A stretch of 64,000 nucleotides of DNA from Methylobacterium persicinum (GCF_022179525.1 NZ_BPQX01000012.1:55344-119343), one strand, 5' to 3'; positions 1 to 9,038 are shown, counted from the first letter of the stretch. Notes: generated by a model from the sequence alone, not told the origin. Program-made: numbers and translations.

Positions 1-1
1 G

Positions 2-562
2 TCGCGCCGCCTCCTCGACCCGGCGCTGATGTGGCTCACCGACCTGTTCCTGTCGTTGCCGCAACTGCCGCTGCTGCTTCTGGTGATCTATTTGTTCCGC
101 GACACGCTGAAGGCCGTCTTCGGCGTCCAGGGCGGCGTGTTCGTGATGATCGTCGCGGTGATCGGCGGCTTGCGCTGGATGCCGGTCGCCCGGCTGGTGC
201 GGGCGCAGTTCCTGACCCTGCGGGAGAAGGAGTTCGTGGAGGCCGCCCGCTCGCAGGGGGCGACCACCGGCCACCTCGTGCGCCGTCACATCCTGCCCAA
301 TGCGCTGGGGCCGGTGATCGTGGCTGCCTCCATCGAGGTCTCGGCGGCGATCATTGCGGAATCGACCCTGTCGTTCCTCGGCCTCGGCTTCCCGCCCGAT
401 ATCCCGACCTGGGGCCGGCTGCTGTTCGACGCCAAGGACCATCTCGACGTCGCCCCGCACTGGGCGCTGTTTCCCGGGGCGGCGATCTTCCTGACGGTTC
501 TGTCGATCAACTTCATCGGCGACGGCCTGCGGGACGCCCTCGACCCGCGCCGGGTGCTGTAG
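2..562 (+). CDS. Peptide/nickel-type ABC transporter permease (DppC/OppC family), 5' end outside window
   Basis: C-terminal part of an inner-membrane permease of the dipeptide/oligopeptide/nickel ABC family. The frame is open from base 2, so the true start lies upstream. Several hydrophobic segments are visible, and the EAA loop that docks on the ATPase is present (EFVEAARSQGATTGHLVRRH, followed by ILPNAL), as is the family signature STLSFLGLGFPPDIPTWG. The ATPase gene follows on the same strand about 170 bases on, so the two belong to one transporter. The substrate cannot be told from this fragment. Confidence 0.9.
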   Translation, partial: SRRLLDPALMWLTDLFLSLPQLPLLLLVIYLFRDTLKAVFGVQGGVFVMIVAVIGGLRWMPVARLVRAQFLTLREKEFVEAARSQGATTGHLVRRHILPNALGPVIVAASIEVSAAIIAESTLSFLGLGFPPDIPTWGRLLFDAKDHLDVAPHWALFPGAAIFLTVLSINFIGDGLRDALDPRRVL

Positions 563-586
563 CGGATGCGCGGCGTCTCTCCCCCA

Positions 587-680
587 CCGTCTTTGCGAGC
601 GCAGCGAAGCAATCCAGTGCAGCGGGACGTCTCGGAGCGTGGCGGGTCCCTGGATTGCTTCGCTGCGCTCGCAAAGACGG
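587..680. repeat. Large palindromic REP-type repeat, family A
   Basis: Two perfectly complementary 31-base arms (587-617 and 650-680) flank a 32-base centre, giving a very strong hairpin. The arm core gcgaagcaatccag recurs at 6941-7032 and 57821-57913, and a degenerate half is at 49395-49424. It lies between permease and ATPase genes of one operon, so it may stabilise mRNA or attenuate transcription. Copies always lie between genes. Confidence 0.85.
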
Positions 681-735
681 GGTTGGCAGCCGTGGATGTC
701 GAGAAGCGCCGTGACACGATGATGAACCAGGAGTG

Positions 736-2592
736 ATGCCCGTGGCGGATCCGGTCCTGTCGGTGCGCGACCTCACCGCCTCGTTCCGCACGGAGGGGCG
801 GTGGCGGGAGGTGCTGCACGGCGTCTCGTTCGACGTCGGCCCCCGGGAGACCGTGGCGCTGGTCGGCGAGTCGGGCTCCGGCAAGAGCGTCAGCGCGATG
901 GCGATCCTGCGCCTCCTGCCGCGGGATTCCTGCCGCGTCGGCGGCAGCGTGCGCTTCGATGGACGGGAATTGCTCAGCGCCTCCGACGCCGAGATGCGGC
1001 GCGTGCGCGGCGATTCCGTCGCGATGATCTTCCAGGAGCCGATGACCTCCCTGAACCCGGTTCTGACCATCGGCTTCCAGATCGCCGAGGCGCTGATCCA
1101 GCACCGGGGCCTGTCGCGGTCCGCCGCGGAGGCGGAGGCCCTGCGGCTCCTCGACAAGGTGCGGATCCCCGCCGCCCGCACGCGGCTGCACGAATACCCG
1201 CACCGGTTCTCCGGCGGCATGCGCCAGCGGGTGATGATCGCCATGGCGCTCGCCTGCCGGCCGAAGCTGCTGATCGCCGACGAGCCAACCACGGCCCTCG
1301 ACGTGACGATCCAGGCCCAGATCCTCGACCTGATCAAGAGCCTCCAGGACGACGAGGGCATGTCGGTCCTGTTCATCACCCACGACATGGGCGTCGTGGC
1401 CGAGATCGCCGACCGCACGGTGGTGGTGTACCGGGGCCGGGCCGTGGAGGCCGGGCCGACCGCGCGGATCTTCGACGCGCCCGCGGAGCCGTATACCCGG
1501 GCGCTGCTGGCGGCCGTTCCACGCCTCGGGGCGATGGCGGGCCGCTCCCGGCCCCTCCGCTTTCCGGTGGTCGACCGCGACACCGGCGCGGAGGGCGCGA
1601 TGCCGGAGACCCCCGACACGGTCCGGGCCGCCGAGCGCCCGGTGCTCGAAGTGCGCGACCTGACGACCCGGTTCGACATCCGCTCCGGGCTGTTCGGCCG
1701 CGTCACGGGCCGCATCCATGCGGTGGAGCGGGTCTCGTTCAGCGTGGCGGCGGGGGAGACCCTGGCGCTCGTCGGCGAATCGGGTTGCGGCAAGTCGACC
1801 ACCGGACGCTCGATCCTGCGCCTCATCGAGCCCCTGTCCGGCTCGGTCCTCCTCGACGGCGAGGACGTCATGGCCCTCGATCCGAAGGCCCTGCGCGTCC
1901 GGCGGCAGCGGATGCAGATGATCTTCCAGGACCCGTTCGCCAGCCTCGATCCGCGGATGAGCGTCGGCGCGGCGGTCGCGGAGCCGCTGCTGATCAACCG
2001 CCTCGCCACCCGCCGGGAGGCCCGACAGCGGGCCGAGGACCTGCTGGCCAAGGTCGGCCTGTCGCCGGAGACCGCCAACCGGTTCCCCCACGAATTCTCC
2101 GGCGGGCAGCGCCAGCGCATCTGCATCGCCCGGGCGCTCGCCCTGAAGCCCCGGCTGATCGTGGCCGACGAGGCGGTCTCGGCCCTCGACGTGTCGGTGA
2201 AGGCGCAGGTCGTGAACCTGATGCTCGACCTGCAGGCCGACATGGGCCTCGCCTACCTCATGATCTCGCACGACATGGCCGTGGTGGAGCGCATGAGCCA
2301 CCGGGTGGCGGTGATGTATCTCGGCGAGATCGTGGAGATCGGCCCCCGGGCGGCGGTCTTCGGCGACCCGCAGCACCCCTACACCAGGAAGCTGCTCGCC
2401 GCGGTTCCGGTCCCGGACCCGGCGCGGCGGCGGGACCGGCACGGCCTCGCCGACGACGAGATCCGCAGCCCGATCCGTGCGCCGGATCATGTCGCGCCGG
2501 AGCGCCACTACCGGGAGGTGTCGCCCGGCCATGTCGTGCAGCTATGGGGCGCCGACTGGGCCGGCCCCGCGGCCCGGGACGTCGCCGCGTAA
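736..2592 (+). CDS. Peptide-type ABC transporter, fused double ATP-binding protein (DppD-DppF like)
   Basis: About 618 residues with two complete ABC ATPase domains in tandem, as in GsiA/YejF-type proteins. Domain 1 has Walker A GESGSGKS near residue 46, signature FSGGMRQR and Walker B LLIADEP. Domain 2 has Walker A GESGCGKS near residue 347, signature FSGGQRQR and Walker B LIVADEA. Each domain ends in the oligopeptide-family C-terminal extension (APAEPYTRALLAAVP and PQHPYTRKLLAAVP), which typifies peptide/nickel importers. AGGAG at 729-733 lies 2 bases from the ATG at 736 and 8 bases from an in-frame GTG at 742, so 742 may be the true start. It powers the permease just upstream. Confidence 0.9.
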   Translation: MPVADPVLSVRDLTASFRTEGRWREVLHGVSFDVGPRETVALVGESGSGKSVSAMAILRLLPRDSCRVGGSVRFDGRELLSASDAEMRRVRGDSVAMIFQEPMTSLNPVLTIGFQIAEALIQHRGLSRSAAEAEALRLLDKVRIPAARTRLHEYPHRFSGGMRQRVMIAMALACRPKLLIADEPTTALDVTIQAQILDLIKSLQDDEGMSVLFITHDMGVVAEIADRTVVVYRGRAVEAGPTARIFDAPAEPYTRALLAAVPRLGAMAGRSRPLRFPVVDRDTGAEGAMPETPDTVRAAERPVLEVRDLTTRFDIRSGLFGRVTGRIHAVERVSFSVAAGETLALVGESGCGKSTTGRSILRLIEPLSGSVLLDGEDVMALDPKALRVRRQRMQMIFQDPFASLDPRMSVGAAVAEPLLINRLATRREARQRAEDLLAKVGLSPETANRFPHEFSGGQRQRICIARALALKPRLIVADEAVSALDVSVKAQVVNLMLDLQADMGLAYLMISHDMAVVERMSHRVAVMYLGEIVEIGPRAAVFGDPQHPYTRKLLAAVPVPDPARRRDRHGLADDEIRSPIRAPDHVAPERHYREVSPGHVVQLWGADWAGPAARDVAA

Positions 2593-2693
2593 CCGGCCGG
2601 CGCGGTGGGGCGGAATGATGCCGGCCCGCGCCGCGGCATGGTAAGACATTCCAACGGCCGCGATTCTCGGCCTTTCGGGGTCGCTCGTTTCGG

Positions 2694-4505
2694 ATGGCCA
2701 ACCAGGAGTCGCTGACAGGGGACGAGACAGGGCCAGGGGGGCCGGCCGGGGACATCGTCCGCAGCACACTCGCGATCCTATCGGCCGACGTGGTCGGCTA
2801 CTCCCGCCTGACCGAGATCGCCGAGGAAGACACGCATACGCGGCTTCGGACGCTCAGGGTTCGCACCATCGACCCCTGTGTCGTCTCGTTCCGCGGCCGC
2901 ATCGTCAAGAACACCGGCGACGGCCTGATCGCCTCCTTCGACTCGCCGCTCGACGCGGTCGAGTGCGCGATGCACCTGCAGGACGAGGTCGCCACCACCG
3001 AGCGCGCCCAGCCGGGCGAGCGCAGGATCAGGTTCCGGATCGGCGTCAACGTGGATTCCACGATCCTCGATTTCGGCGACGTGTTCGGCCGCGGCGTCAA
3101 CGTCGCGGCGCGGTTGCAGGAGTTGGCGCCGCCGGACGGCATCGTCGTCTCCAAGCCCGTCTTCGACTCGATCGCACCGCACACGAGGATCAAGGCGGTC
3201 GATCTCGGGTCGATCCATCTCAAGAACATGGCGATCCCGGTGCGGGCCTATTCGGTGCTGGGGGGCCAGCCCGACGCCGACCCGGGGGCGCGACCGCTGC
3301 GCCGGCTGAAGGCCAAGGTCCCGTCCATCGCGGTGCTGCCCTTCCGGACCGAGGGGCGGACGAGCGGCTCCGACTACATCGGCATGGGGCTGGCCAACGA
3401 CCTCATCGTGGCGCTGCAGAGCGTGCGCGGGTTGCTGGTCATCGCGCGCAGTTCCACCCTGCCGTACAAGGGCCGAAGCGTCGACCGCAGGCGGGTCAGC
3501 CGGGAACTCGGCGTGCGCTACGTGCTCAGCGGGTCCGTGGCGGTCAACAAGGCGAAGCTGCGAATCAATGCGAGCCTCGCCGACCAGGAGACCGGTACGG
3601 TGATCTGGGCCGACCGTTACGACGGGTCGACCTCCGACATCTTCGCCCTGCAGACCCGCATCGCCACCCGCATCCTGTGGAGCATCGCCCCCCACGTCCG
3701 CGAGGCCGAGCTGAAGCGCGCCCTCCGCAAGCGCTCCGAGAGCCGGAACGCCTACGAGCTCATGCTGCAGGCCGTCGACGCGATGTACCTCATGCGCAGC
3801 CCGGAATTTCCGAAGGCCCGCGAACTCCTCCAGGATGCGATGCGGGCCGACGAGACCTACGCCACGTCCTTCGCGTACGCCGCCCTCTGGCACATCCACA
3901 ACGCGGCGCAGGGCTGGGCCACGGATCTCGGCTCCGAGGCCGAGGAGGCGACACGTCTCGCCCTCGCCGCCGTCGAGCGCGACCCGGCGGACGGCTTCGC
4001 CCTCGCCGTCTACGGTCACACCCGGGCGCTCTTCTTCCGCGAATACGCCGACGCGATGCTGATCTTCGAGCGCGCCCTCGAAGCCTCGCCCGGCAACGCG
4101 ATGGCCTGGACACTCAGCAGTGGCGTCTACGGTTATGTCGGGCAAGGAGATGAAGCCGTGCGCCGTGCGGAGCAAGGGCTGCGCATCTCACCCGTCGACA
4201 TACAATCCTACTTTTACGTCATGTTCCTCGGACAGGCGCATTATCTCAATGACAACTTCAGCGAAGCGCTGATATGGTCAAAGAAAACATATACATTGAA
4301 TCCGAGGCTTTCGGCTAACTTGAGGATACTTGCAGCGACGCTGGTTGCTTTGGATCGAATCACGGAAGCCAATCTTTTCGCCAAGGCAATCCTCTCGATC
4401 CAACCAGATTTTCGCTTGGAAACTTATTCATCAAGGTGTCCATTCTCGCCAATTCTGTTAAAGGAATTCATCGACAGGCTGGAACGGGCCGGGCTGCCGC
4501 GATAG
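2694..4505 (+). CDS. Class III adenylate/guanylate cyclase with TolB-like and TPR domains
   Basis: 603 residues. The class III cyclase domain spans roughly residues 25-195 and has both metal-binding aspartates, D32 in SADVVGYSRL and D76 in NTGDGLIASF. A TolB/CadC-like segment follows (about 210-330, starting SIAVLPF), then tetratricopeptide-type helices to the C terminus. This architecture is common and often multi-copy in rhizobia and Methylobacterium. It should make cAMP from ATP in the cytoplasm, with the TPR region as sensor or partner surface. No membrane segment is seen. The last ~300 bases (4190-4440) are clearly more AT-rich than the rest. No strong ribosome-binding site precedes the ATG. 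A CRP-type regulator and CRP-type sites lie 5 kb downstream. Confidence 0.88.
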   Translation: MANQESLTGDETGPGGPAGDIVRSTLAILSADVVGYSRLTEIAEEDTHTRLRTLRVRTIDPCVVSFRGRIVKNTGDGLIASFDSPLDAVECAMHLQDEVATTERAQPGERRIRFRIGVNVDSTILDFGDVFGRGVNVAARLQELAPPDGIVVSKPVFDSIAPHTRIKAVDLGSIHLKNMAIPVRAYSVLGGQPDADPGARPLRRLKAKVPSIAVLPFRTEGRTSGSDYIGMGLANDLIVALQSVRGLLVIARSSTLPYKGRSVDRRRVSRELGVRYVLSGSVAVNKAKLRINASLADQETGTVIWADRYDGSTSDIFALQTRIATRILWSIAPHVREAELKRALRKRSESRNAYELMLQAVDAMYLMRSPEFPKARELLQDAMRADETYATSFAYAALWHIHNAAQGWATDLGSEAEEATRLALAAVERDPADGFALAVYGHTRALFFREYADAMLIFERALEASPGNAMAWTLSSGVYGYVGQGDEAVRRAEQGLRISPVDIQSYFYVMFLGQAHYLNDNFSEALIWSKKTYTLNPRLSANLRILAATLVALDRITEANLFAKAILSIQPDFRLETYSSRCPFSPILLKEFIDRLERAGLPR

Positions 4506-4544
4506 GGGCCGGCGCCGACTCCACAGCGAATCAGGGAGCGGGCG

Positions 4545-5354
4545 ATGGGCGGCAACTGGTTCGATGCGTTGGGTGGAAACTGGACCGGCCCGATGGGCGG
4601 GAACTGGACCGACGGCGCGGCCTCGCCCGGTTCGCCGGTCTTCGCCATGCGGGCCGATCATCCGCTCGCGGAGATCCCGGTACCCGGCGACTTCACGGCC
4701 ACGTTCCGGGCGTCCGAGTGGGATCCCGACCTGTTCGCCCTCACCATCATGCCGCAATTCATGAAGGCGAAGGTGGGGACCAAGACCTGGGATGCCGCCA
4801 TCACCCTGCCGGCGCCGGACCCCATCACCCAGCCGATGATCGACGACCTGCTGATCCTTGCGATCACCGAGCGCCCGGACGCTCTGCCGGAGATCCTCCA
4901 GCAGAACCAGAACTTCCAGATCTGCTGGCTTCAGTTGCTGAACATCAGCAGGACCTCGCATCCGCAGACCTACCGGCTGATGAAGCTGGTCGCGCGATGC
5001 GGCGAGCTGGCGATGATCATCCTGAAGCTGCGCAACCCGACGCGGCCGCGGCCGTCGCAGGTCTGCCCGATGCTCTACCCGCCGGTGCCGGTGCCGGGTC
5101 ACGCCTCCTATCCCGCCGGCCACGCCCTGATCGGAAGCTTCACCTCCGCCTGCCTGGCGGAAGTCGTCCCGGCCCATGCCAAGGCCCTGGAGACGCTGGC
5201 GGCGCGGGTCGGCTTCAACCGCGTCATCGCGGGTTTGCACTTCCGGCAGGACGTCGATGTCGGTCTCCAGGTGGGCCAGCAGCTGATGCCCTTCATCAAG
5301 CAGTGTCAGCTCTACAAGGACACGCTGGCGGCGGCGCAGGCGGAGTGGGCCTGA
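4545..5354 (+). CDS. PAP2 / vanadium-haloperoxidase-like phosphatase with N-terminal GGNW repeats
   Basis: 269 residues. The three PAP2-superfamily motifs are recognisable: a basic/Arg-Pro motif near 162 (KLRNPTRPRPSQ), the glycine-histidine motif near 185-198 (GHASYPAGHALIG) and a terminal motif near 225-236 (NRVIAGLHFRQDVD) with the histidine that forms the phospho- or vanadate adduct. The superfamily includes acid phosphatases and vanadium haloperoxidases; which activity this has is unclear. The N terminus carries three GGNW units (GGNWFDA, GGNWTGP, GGNWTDG) and no hydrophobic signal peptide. GGGAG precedes the ATG. It sits between a cyclase and a subtilase on the same strand with short gaps. 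Confidence 0.75.
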   Translation: MGGNWFDALGGNWTGPMGGNWTDGAASPGSPVFAMRADHPLAEIPVPGDFTATFRASEWDPDLFALTIMPQFMKAKVGTKTWDAAITLPAPDPITQPMIDDLLILAITERPDALPEILQQNQNFQICWLQLLNISRTSHPQTYRLMKLVARCGELAMIILKLRNPTRPRPSQVCPMLYPPVPVPGHASYPAGHALIGSFTSACLAEVVPAHAKALETLAARVGFNRVIAGLHFRQDVDVGLQVGQQLMPFIKQCQLYKDTLAAAQAEWA

Positions 5355-5394
5355 CTCCGCCCCGCCGGGGCGGCGCAGGGTCTCGCAGCGAGGA

Positions 5395-6774
5395 ATGGAG
5401 GCGTCCGTGGCGCGCAATGTCCCGCAATCCGGGTTCCGTCGCGTTCTGTGGGAGAGGCCAGCCGATCCGGCCCTCGTGCGGGCCGCCGGGAGCGTGGCCG
5501 CACGCGAATCGCCCCGCCGCTGGATGGGCGAGCACCAAGTCCCGGATGGGGTGACGCTCGATCGCGATTTCGGGGCGATCCCGCTCGGCCCGGGACCGGC
5601 CGAGCGGGCGATCTCTCCCATGGCCTTCCACCCCCGCCAATCGGCGCGGTTCCTGGTGCGCGCCACCATCCCAGTGGGTCCCTCCGGCGAGATCCCCGCC
5701 ACCCTCGACGGGGGCGCGATCTATTCGGATGCCGAGATCCGCACGACTCTGACCTGCGGCAGCAGCCGGCCGGTCGGAACCGAGGCGGACGTGCGGACGC
5801 GGCTCGACACCGGCGTTCTTGCCCAGAACGGCCTCGACGGCAGGGGCGTGGCGATCGCCATCGTGGATGTGGGCATCTCCCTCGCACGGCTGAGCACCCG
5901 GCTCGGCGCGCCGCCGCTCCTCGACGTCGATCAGTCCTGGTCGCCTCCGAACATCGTCTCCGTGCCCGGCCGGCACCGGGTCGGACACGGGACGATGTGC
6001 GCCTTCGACGCGCTGGTCGCGGCGCCCAAGGCCACCCTGCTCGACATTCCGGCCCTCGCCGCACGGTCGGCCGGCGACCATACGGCGGCCGGAACAATCG
6101 GGGCGGCCATCCAGGCCTACTGGTTCCTGATCACCCGCTGGGTGCTCGACGGCCGGCCCGCCGGCCTCTCATCGCTCGTCGTGAGCAACAGCTGGGGCAT
6201 CTACCACCCGAGCCTCGACTTCCCGGCGGGTCATCCGGGCCGCTACGTCGACAACCCGAACCATCCGTTCCGGTCCTATGTCCGCACCTTGACCCTCGCC
6301 GGCATCGACGTCGTGTTCGCGGGGTCGAATTGCGGGCCCGAGTGCCCCTCGGCGCCATGCCTGAAGCGGGTGACGGGCGCGATCATGGGGGCCAATGCCT
6401 ATCCGGAAGTGCTCACCCTCGCCGCCTGCACGGTCACGGGCGAACGGCTCGGCTATTCGGCCAAGGGACCGCCCATCGCCGGGATGATGACGGAGAAACC
6501 GGACGTGACGGCCTACAGCCACTTCCTGGGCTCGCTCAGCCAGAGCCGGTTCACGGCCGATGCGGGAACCTCGGCGGCCTGCGCGGTCGCGGCCGGTTGC
6601 GTCGCGGCGCTTCGCACCGTCGCCACACCGACACCCACCTCGGCCGCGGCGATGGTGCAGGTCCTGCGCGAGACCGCCCTGCGGGCCGGACCCACGAATG
6701 AGCGCAATGAGGAATTCGGCTTCGGCATCCTGCGGCCCGTCGAGGCGGGCCGCAGCCTGGGGCTGATTCCCTGA
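5395..6774 (+). CDS. S8 family serine peptidase (subtilase)
   Basis: 459 residues. The subtilisin triad is visible: Asp near 157 in AIVDVGI, His near 200 in VGHGTMCAFDA, Ser near 393 in AGTSAACAVAAG. The oxyanion Asn is in VVSNSWG. No N-terminal signal peptide or pro-domain is obvious, so it may act inside the cell or leave by an unusual route. The first ~110 residues are not recognised. An in-frame GTG at 5407 is an alternative start. It follows the PAP2-like gene by 40 bases on the same strand, suggesting co-transcription; the GGNW-rich N terminus of that neighbour is a conceivable substrate, but nothing in the sequence proves it. Confidence 0.85.
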   Translation: MEASVARNVPQSGFRRVLWERPADPALVRAAGSVAARESPRRWMGEHQVPDGVTLDRDFGAIPLGPGPAERAISPMAFHPRQSARFLVRATIPVGPSGEIPATLDGGAIYSDAEIRTTLTCGSSRPVGTEADVRTRLDTGVLAQNGLDGRGVAIAIVDVGISLARLSTRLGAPPLLDVDQSWSPPNIVSVPGRHRVGHGTMCAFDALVAAPKATLLDIPALAARSAGDHTAAGTIGAAIQAYWFLITRWVLDGRPAGLSSLVVSNSWGIYHPSLDFPAGHPGRYVDNPNHPFRSYVRTLTLAGIDVVFAGSNCGPECPSAPCLKRVTGAIMGANAYPEVLTLAACTVTGERLGYSAKGPPIAGMMTEKPDVTAYSHFLGSLSQSRFTADAGTSAACAVAAGCVAALRTVATPTPTSAAAMVQVLRETALRAGPTNERNEEFGFGILRPVEAGRSLGLIP

Positions 6775-6940
6775 CCCCCTCGCCCGATCAGATCGGCCGG
6801 CGAAAGGCCCCCGAGGGCGTTCCTGGCCGAAGGGGATGACGGTCAGGCATGAGACCGTCCGGCGGCGAAGGCCCTGGCAGGCGGCCGCAAAAGTCGCGCA
6901 GGGGAGCAGAAGTTTCTCCTCCATCGACGACACCCTTGTC

Positions 6941-7078
6941 GTCATTGCGAGCAAAGCGAAGCAATCCAGGGAAGCGGAACGTCGACCCACGGAGCGCTGG
7001 CGCTGGAATGCTTCGCGACGCTCGCAATGACGCCGTCGCGCAGCGGCGGCCTCGAAGGCCTCATCCTGAGGTGGAGGG
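6941..7078. repeat. REP family A copy plus a half-copy of family B
   Basis: 6941-7032 is an imperfect palindrome of family A (gtcattgcgagc ... gctcgcaatgac). It is followed at 7041-7078 by a single arm of family B (cagcggcggcctcgaaggcc, then tcatcctgaggtgg). Together they fill most of the 335-base gap between the subtilase and the convergent LuxR-type gene. No coding sequence is seen in the gap. Confidence 0.75.
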
Positions 7079-7109
7079 TGGGACCGCCTTATCCTGATCG
7101 ACCCGTGGT

Positions 7110-7826
7110 CTAGGCGGCCTGCCCCATGATCGTGCGGGGACAGAGCAGGAGGAGGCGGATGAGCGACGCTTGGCGGCTGGTCCCGGTCTTGTCGAACATG
7201 CTGCGCAGGTGAGCGCGGGCCGTGTTCATCGTGATGCCCCGGGCCGTCGCACACGCGGCCAGGTCGTTTCCAGCCAACAGCGCGAGGGCGAGCGCGGCCT
7301 CGGCGAGCGTGAAGCCGAACTGGGCCCGCAACGCGTCCTCGCTCGGCATCAGGGCGGTCTCGGGCTTGATCAGGCGCAGGAGCACCGTCGGCTCCACGCT
7401 CGCAGGGCCCCTGGACCGAATCGCGCTCGCGGCGATCAACAGCGTGTCGTCGTCGAAGACGAGCCGGATCGAGCTTCCGCCGGTCCTGTCGACGCATTCG
7501 GCGAGCATCCTGCGCAGGGCCATGCTGTCGACCGGCGAATGCGCCCGCAGGCAACCGTCGACGAGACGGAGATGGGTCCCATCCAGGAACTTTGCGGCCG
7601 CGTTGTTGATGAAAAGCGCCCGCCCGCCCTTGTCGACAACCGCCAAACCCTCCTCGAACTGCTCGACGAAGCTGCGAAGCGCAATCTCGGCAGCGGCTGG
7701 GTTTGGACAGAGGTCGGGATCGCCACCGGCCATGCCCCTGCGATTCGCAGGGAGAGGGGCCGGACCGCGGAGCGCCGCCGGCGGCACGTCGAACCCGTAA
7801 GGCTTTTGAACTGCGGCGGTCTGCAT
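7110..7826 (-). CDS. LuxR-type HTH transcriptional regulator with PAS-like sensor domain
   Basis: 238 residues. A PAS-like domain covers about residues 45-150 (FEEGLAVVDKGGRALFINNA is the typical opening). A LuxR/GerE-type helix-turn-helix follows at about 165-235, with helix sequence FGFTLAEAALALALLAGNDL and the recognition part MNTARAHLRSMFDKTGTSRQ. No phospho-acceptor receiver domain is present, so it senses a ligand or redox signal rather than a kinase. Its start faces a perfect CRP-type palindrome 77 bases upstream (7903-7918), in the divergent region shared with the CRP-like gene. Confidence 0.88.
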   Translation of the reverse strand: MQTAAVQKPYGFDVPPAALRGPAPLPANRRGMAGGDPDLCPNPAAAEIALRSFVEQFEEGLAVVDKGGRALFINNAAAKFLDGTHLRLVDGCLRAHSPVDSMALRRMLAECVDRTGGSSIRLVFDDDTLLIAASAIRSRGPASVEPTVLLRLIKPETALMPSEDALRAQFGFTLAEAALALALLAGNDLAACATARGITMNTARAHLRSMFDKTGTSRQASLIRLLLLCPRTIMGQAA

Positions 7827-7902
7827 GGGCGGCCTCGCATCGGTCCCGGGGCGAAGAACCTCGTGAACACGGGCATCCTACAGAGGGCCCGCTCGCAGCA
7901 CG

Positions 7903-7918
7903 TGTGACGGCCATCACA
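7903..7918. promoter_or_regulatory. Perfect CRP-type operator TGTGA-N6-TCACA
   Basis: Bases 7903-7918 read TGTGACGGCCATCACA, an exact match to the CRP/CAP half-site arrangement. It lies in the 347-base divergent region between the LuxR-type gene (start 7826, minus) and the CRP-like gene (start 8174, plus). The neighbouring CRP-like protein has the recognition residues R-E-x-x-x-R known to contact TGTGA, so auto- or cross-regulation is likely. The rest of the gap (7919-8173) shows no convincing gene. Confidence 0.7.
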
Positions 7919-8173
7919 CCGACGGGCGCGGTCACGGTCCGGTGGCGCAGGCCTCGCCGGGCGCTCGGTCTGGCCTGCGCGCGCAAGCGGTGCTTTTACA
8001 GAATTGGTGCACCGCGCTATACAGTCTTCGCCTTTCAGCACTCCTGAAGACGGCACCTTCCGCAGGCGGCTTGAACTGGATGCGGTGGACCATGCTCGGA
8101 CGTGATCGCCACGGATGTTTGCGGCTCGACCTGTCGGTGCCGTGTGTCGGACAGCGGGGCAGGAGCTTGGCGC

Positions 8174-8890
8174 GTGCGATCTAGTCTAGCCCTCTCGCTC
8201 CCCGACAAGCGTGCCGTGTTGCTGCGGCACAAGTTGTTCTGGGAGGCTCCGCAAGCCGTCATCGAGCGCTTGGCGCTCCGGGCGCAACCCCTCTCCTTCC
8301 GCAGCGGTCAGCGCATCTTCCGTCGGGGAGACGAGAGCCACGGGCTGCTCGCCGTCGTGAGCGGCCACGTCCGGATCTCGGCGGCCGATCCGGAGGGCCG
8401 GTCGGAACTCGTGATGAATCTCATCGGCCCGGACGAGGTCTTCGGCGAGATCGCCCTGCTCGACGACGGACCGAGGACCGCCGACGCCATCGCGGCGACC
8501 CGCTGCTGCCTGCTGTTGCTGGAGCGGCGCGACCTGCTTCCCCTGCTGAACGACTTCCCCGTCCTGGCCGTCCGGTTACTGGCCATCCTGAGCGGGCGAC
8601 TGCGCCGGACGAGTCAGCAATTGTCGGATCGCGCCTTCGTCTGCGCGGAGCAGCGCCTCGCGAAGGTGCTGCTCACCCTGGCGGGGGGATCGGACCGGGA
8701 TGGCACCCGCGTGCTGACCACACAGCGCGAACTCGGGCATATGGTCGGCCTTTCGCGGGAGGGGACCAATCGGCATCTCTCGGCTTGGCAGCGCAAGGGA
8801 TATATCTCCCTGGTGCCGGGAGCCTGCACGATCGACGATTACAAGGCCCTGCAGAAGATCGCGCAAGGCAGCGAGGCCGGCGTGACCTGA
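8174..8890 (+). CDS. Crp/Fnr family transcriptional regulator, CRP-like
   Basis: 238 residues from the GTG at 8174, chosen because AGGAG lies 8 bases upstream; the reading frame extends to 8102 but the extra residues do not look like protein. An N-terminal cyclic-nucleotide-binding fold (about 15-130, with GEIALLDDGPRTADA resembling the phosphate-binding cassette) is followed by a dimer helix and a winged HTH. The HTH contains LSREGTNRHLSAWQRKGYI; the R-E-x-x-x-R pattern matches the residues with which CRP reads TGTGA. No N-terminal cysteines of an FNR iron-sulfur cluster are seen. Perfect CRP palindromes flank the gene on both sides. Confidence 0.9.
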   Translation: MRSSLALSLPDKRAVLLRHKLFWEAPQAVIERLALRAQPLSFRSGQRIFRRGDESHGLLAVVSGHVRISAADPEGRSELVMNLIGPDEVFGEIALLDDGPRTADAIAATRCCLLLLERRDLLPLLNDFPVLAVRLLAILSGRLRRTSQQLSDRAFVCAEQRLAKVLLTLAGGSDRDGTRVLTTQRELGHMVGLSREGTNRHLSAWQRKGYISLVPGACTIDDYKALQKIAQGSEAGVT

Positions 8891-9038
8891 CCTGCAGGCC
8901 GCGCGGTCTTCCTTCCGCACAAACTCGATCACCTGACAAATCACTGCGCGAACACTCGATGAGGCTCGGGCGATGCGTGCATGTGAACGCCGATCGTCGC
9001 CCAGCCGCCGAGCGTCTGCGGCGGCATCACGGAATAGA

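Noticed and set aside
286-2532. Long minus-strand frame opposite the double ATPase gene
   Set aside because: GC-rich shadow of the sense gene; composition dominated by Arg, Gly, His and Asp with no domain, while the plus strand has all ABC motifs.
8102-8173. Upstream extension of the CRP-like gene to 8102
   Set aside because: Cys/Ser/Arg-rich and unlike the family; AGGAG fits the GTG at 8174.
7703-8184. Short plus-strand frames in the LuxR/CRP divergent region
   Set aside because: No ribosome-binding site and no protein character; the region is better explained as promoter with a CRP-type site.
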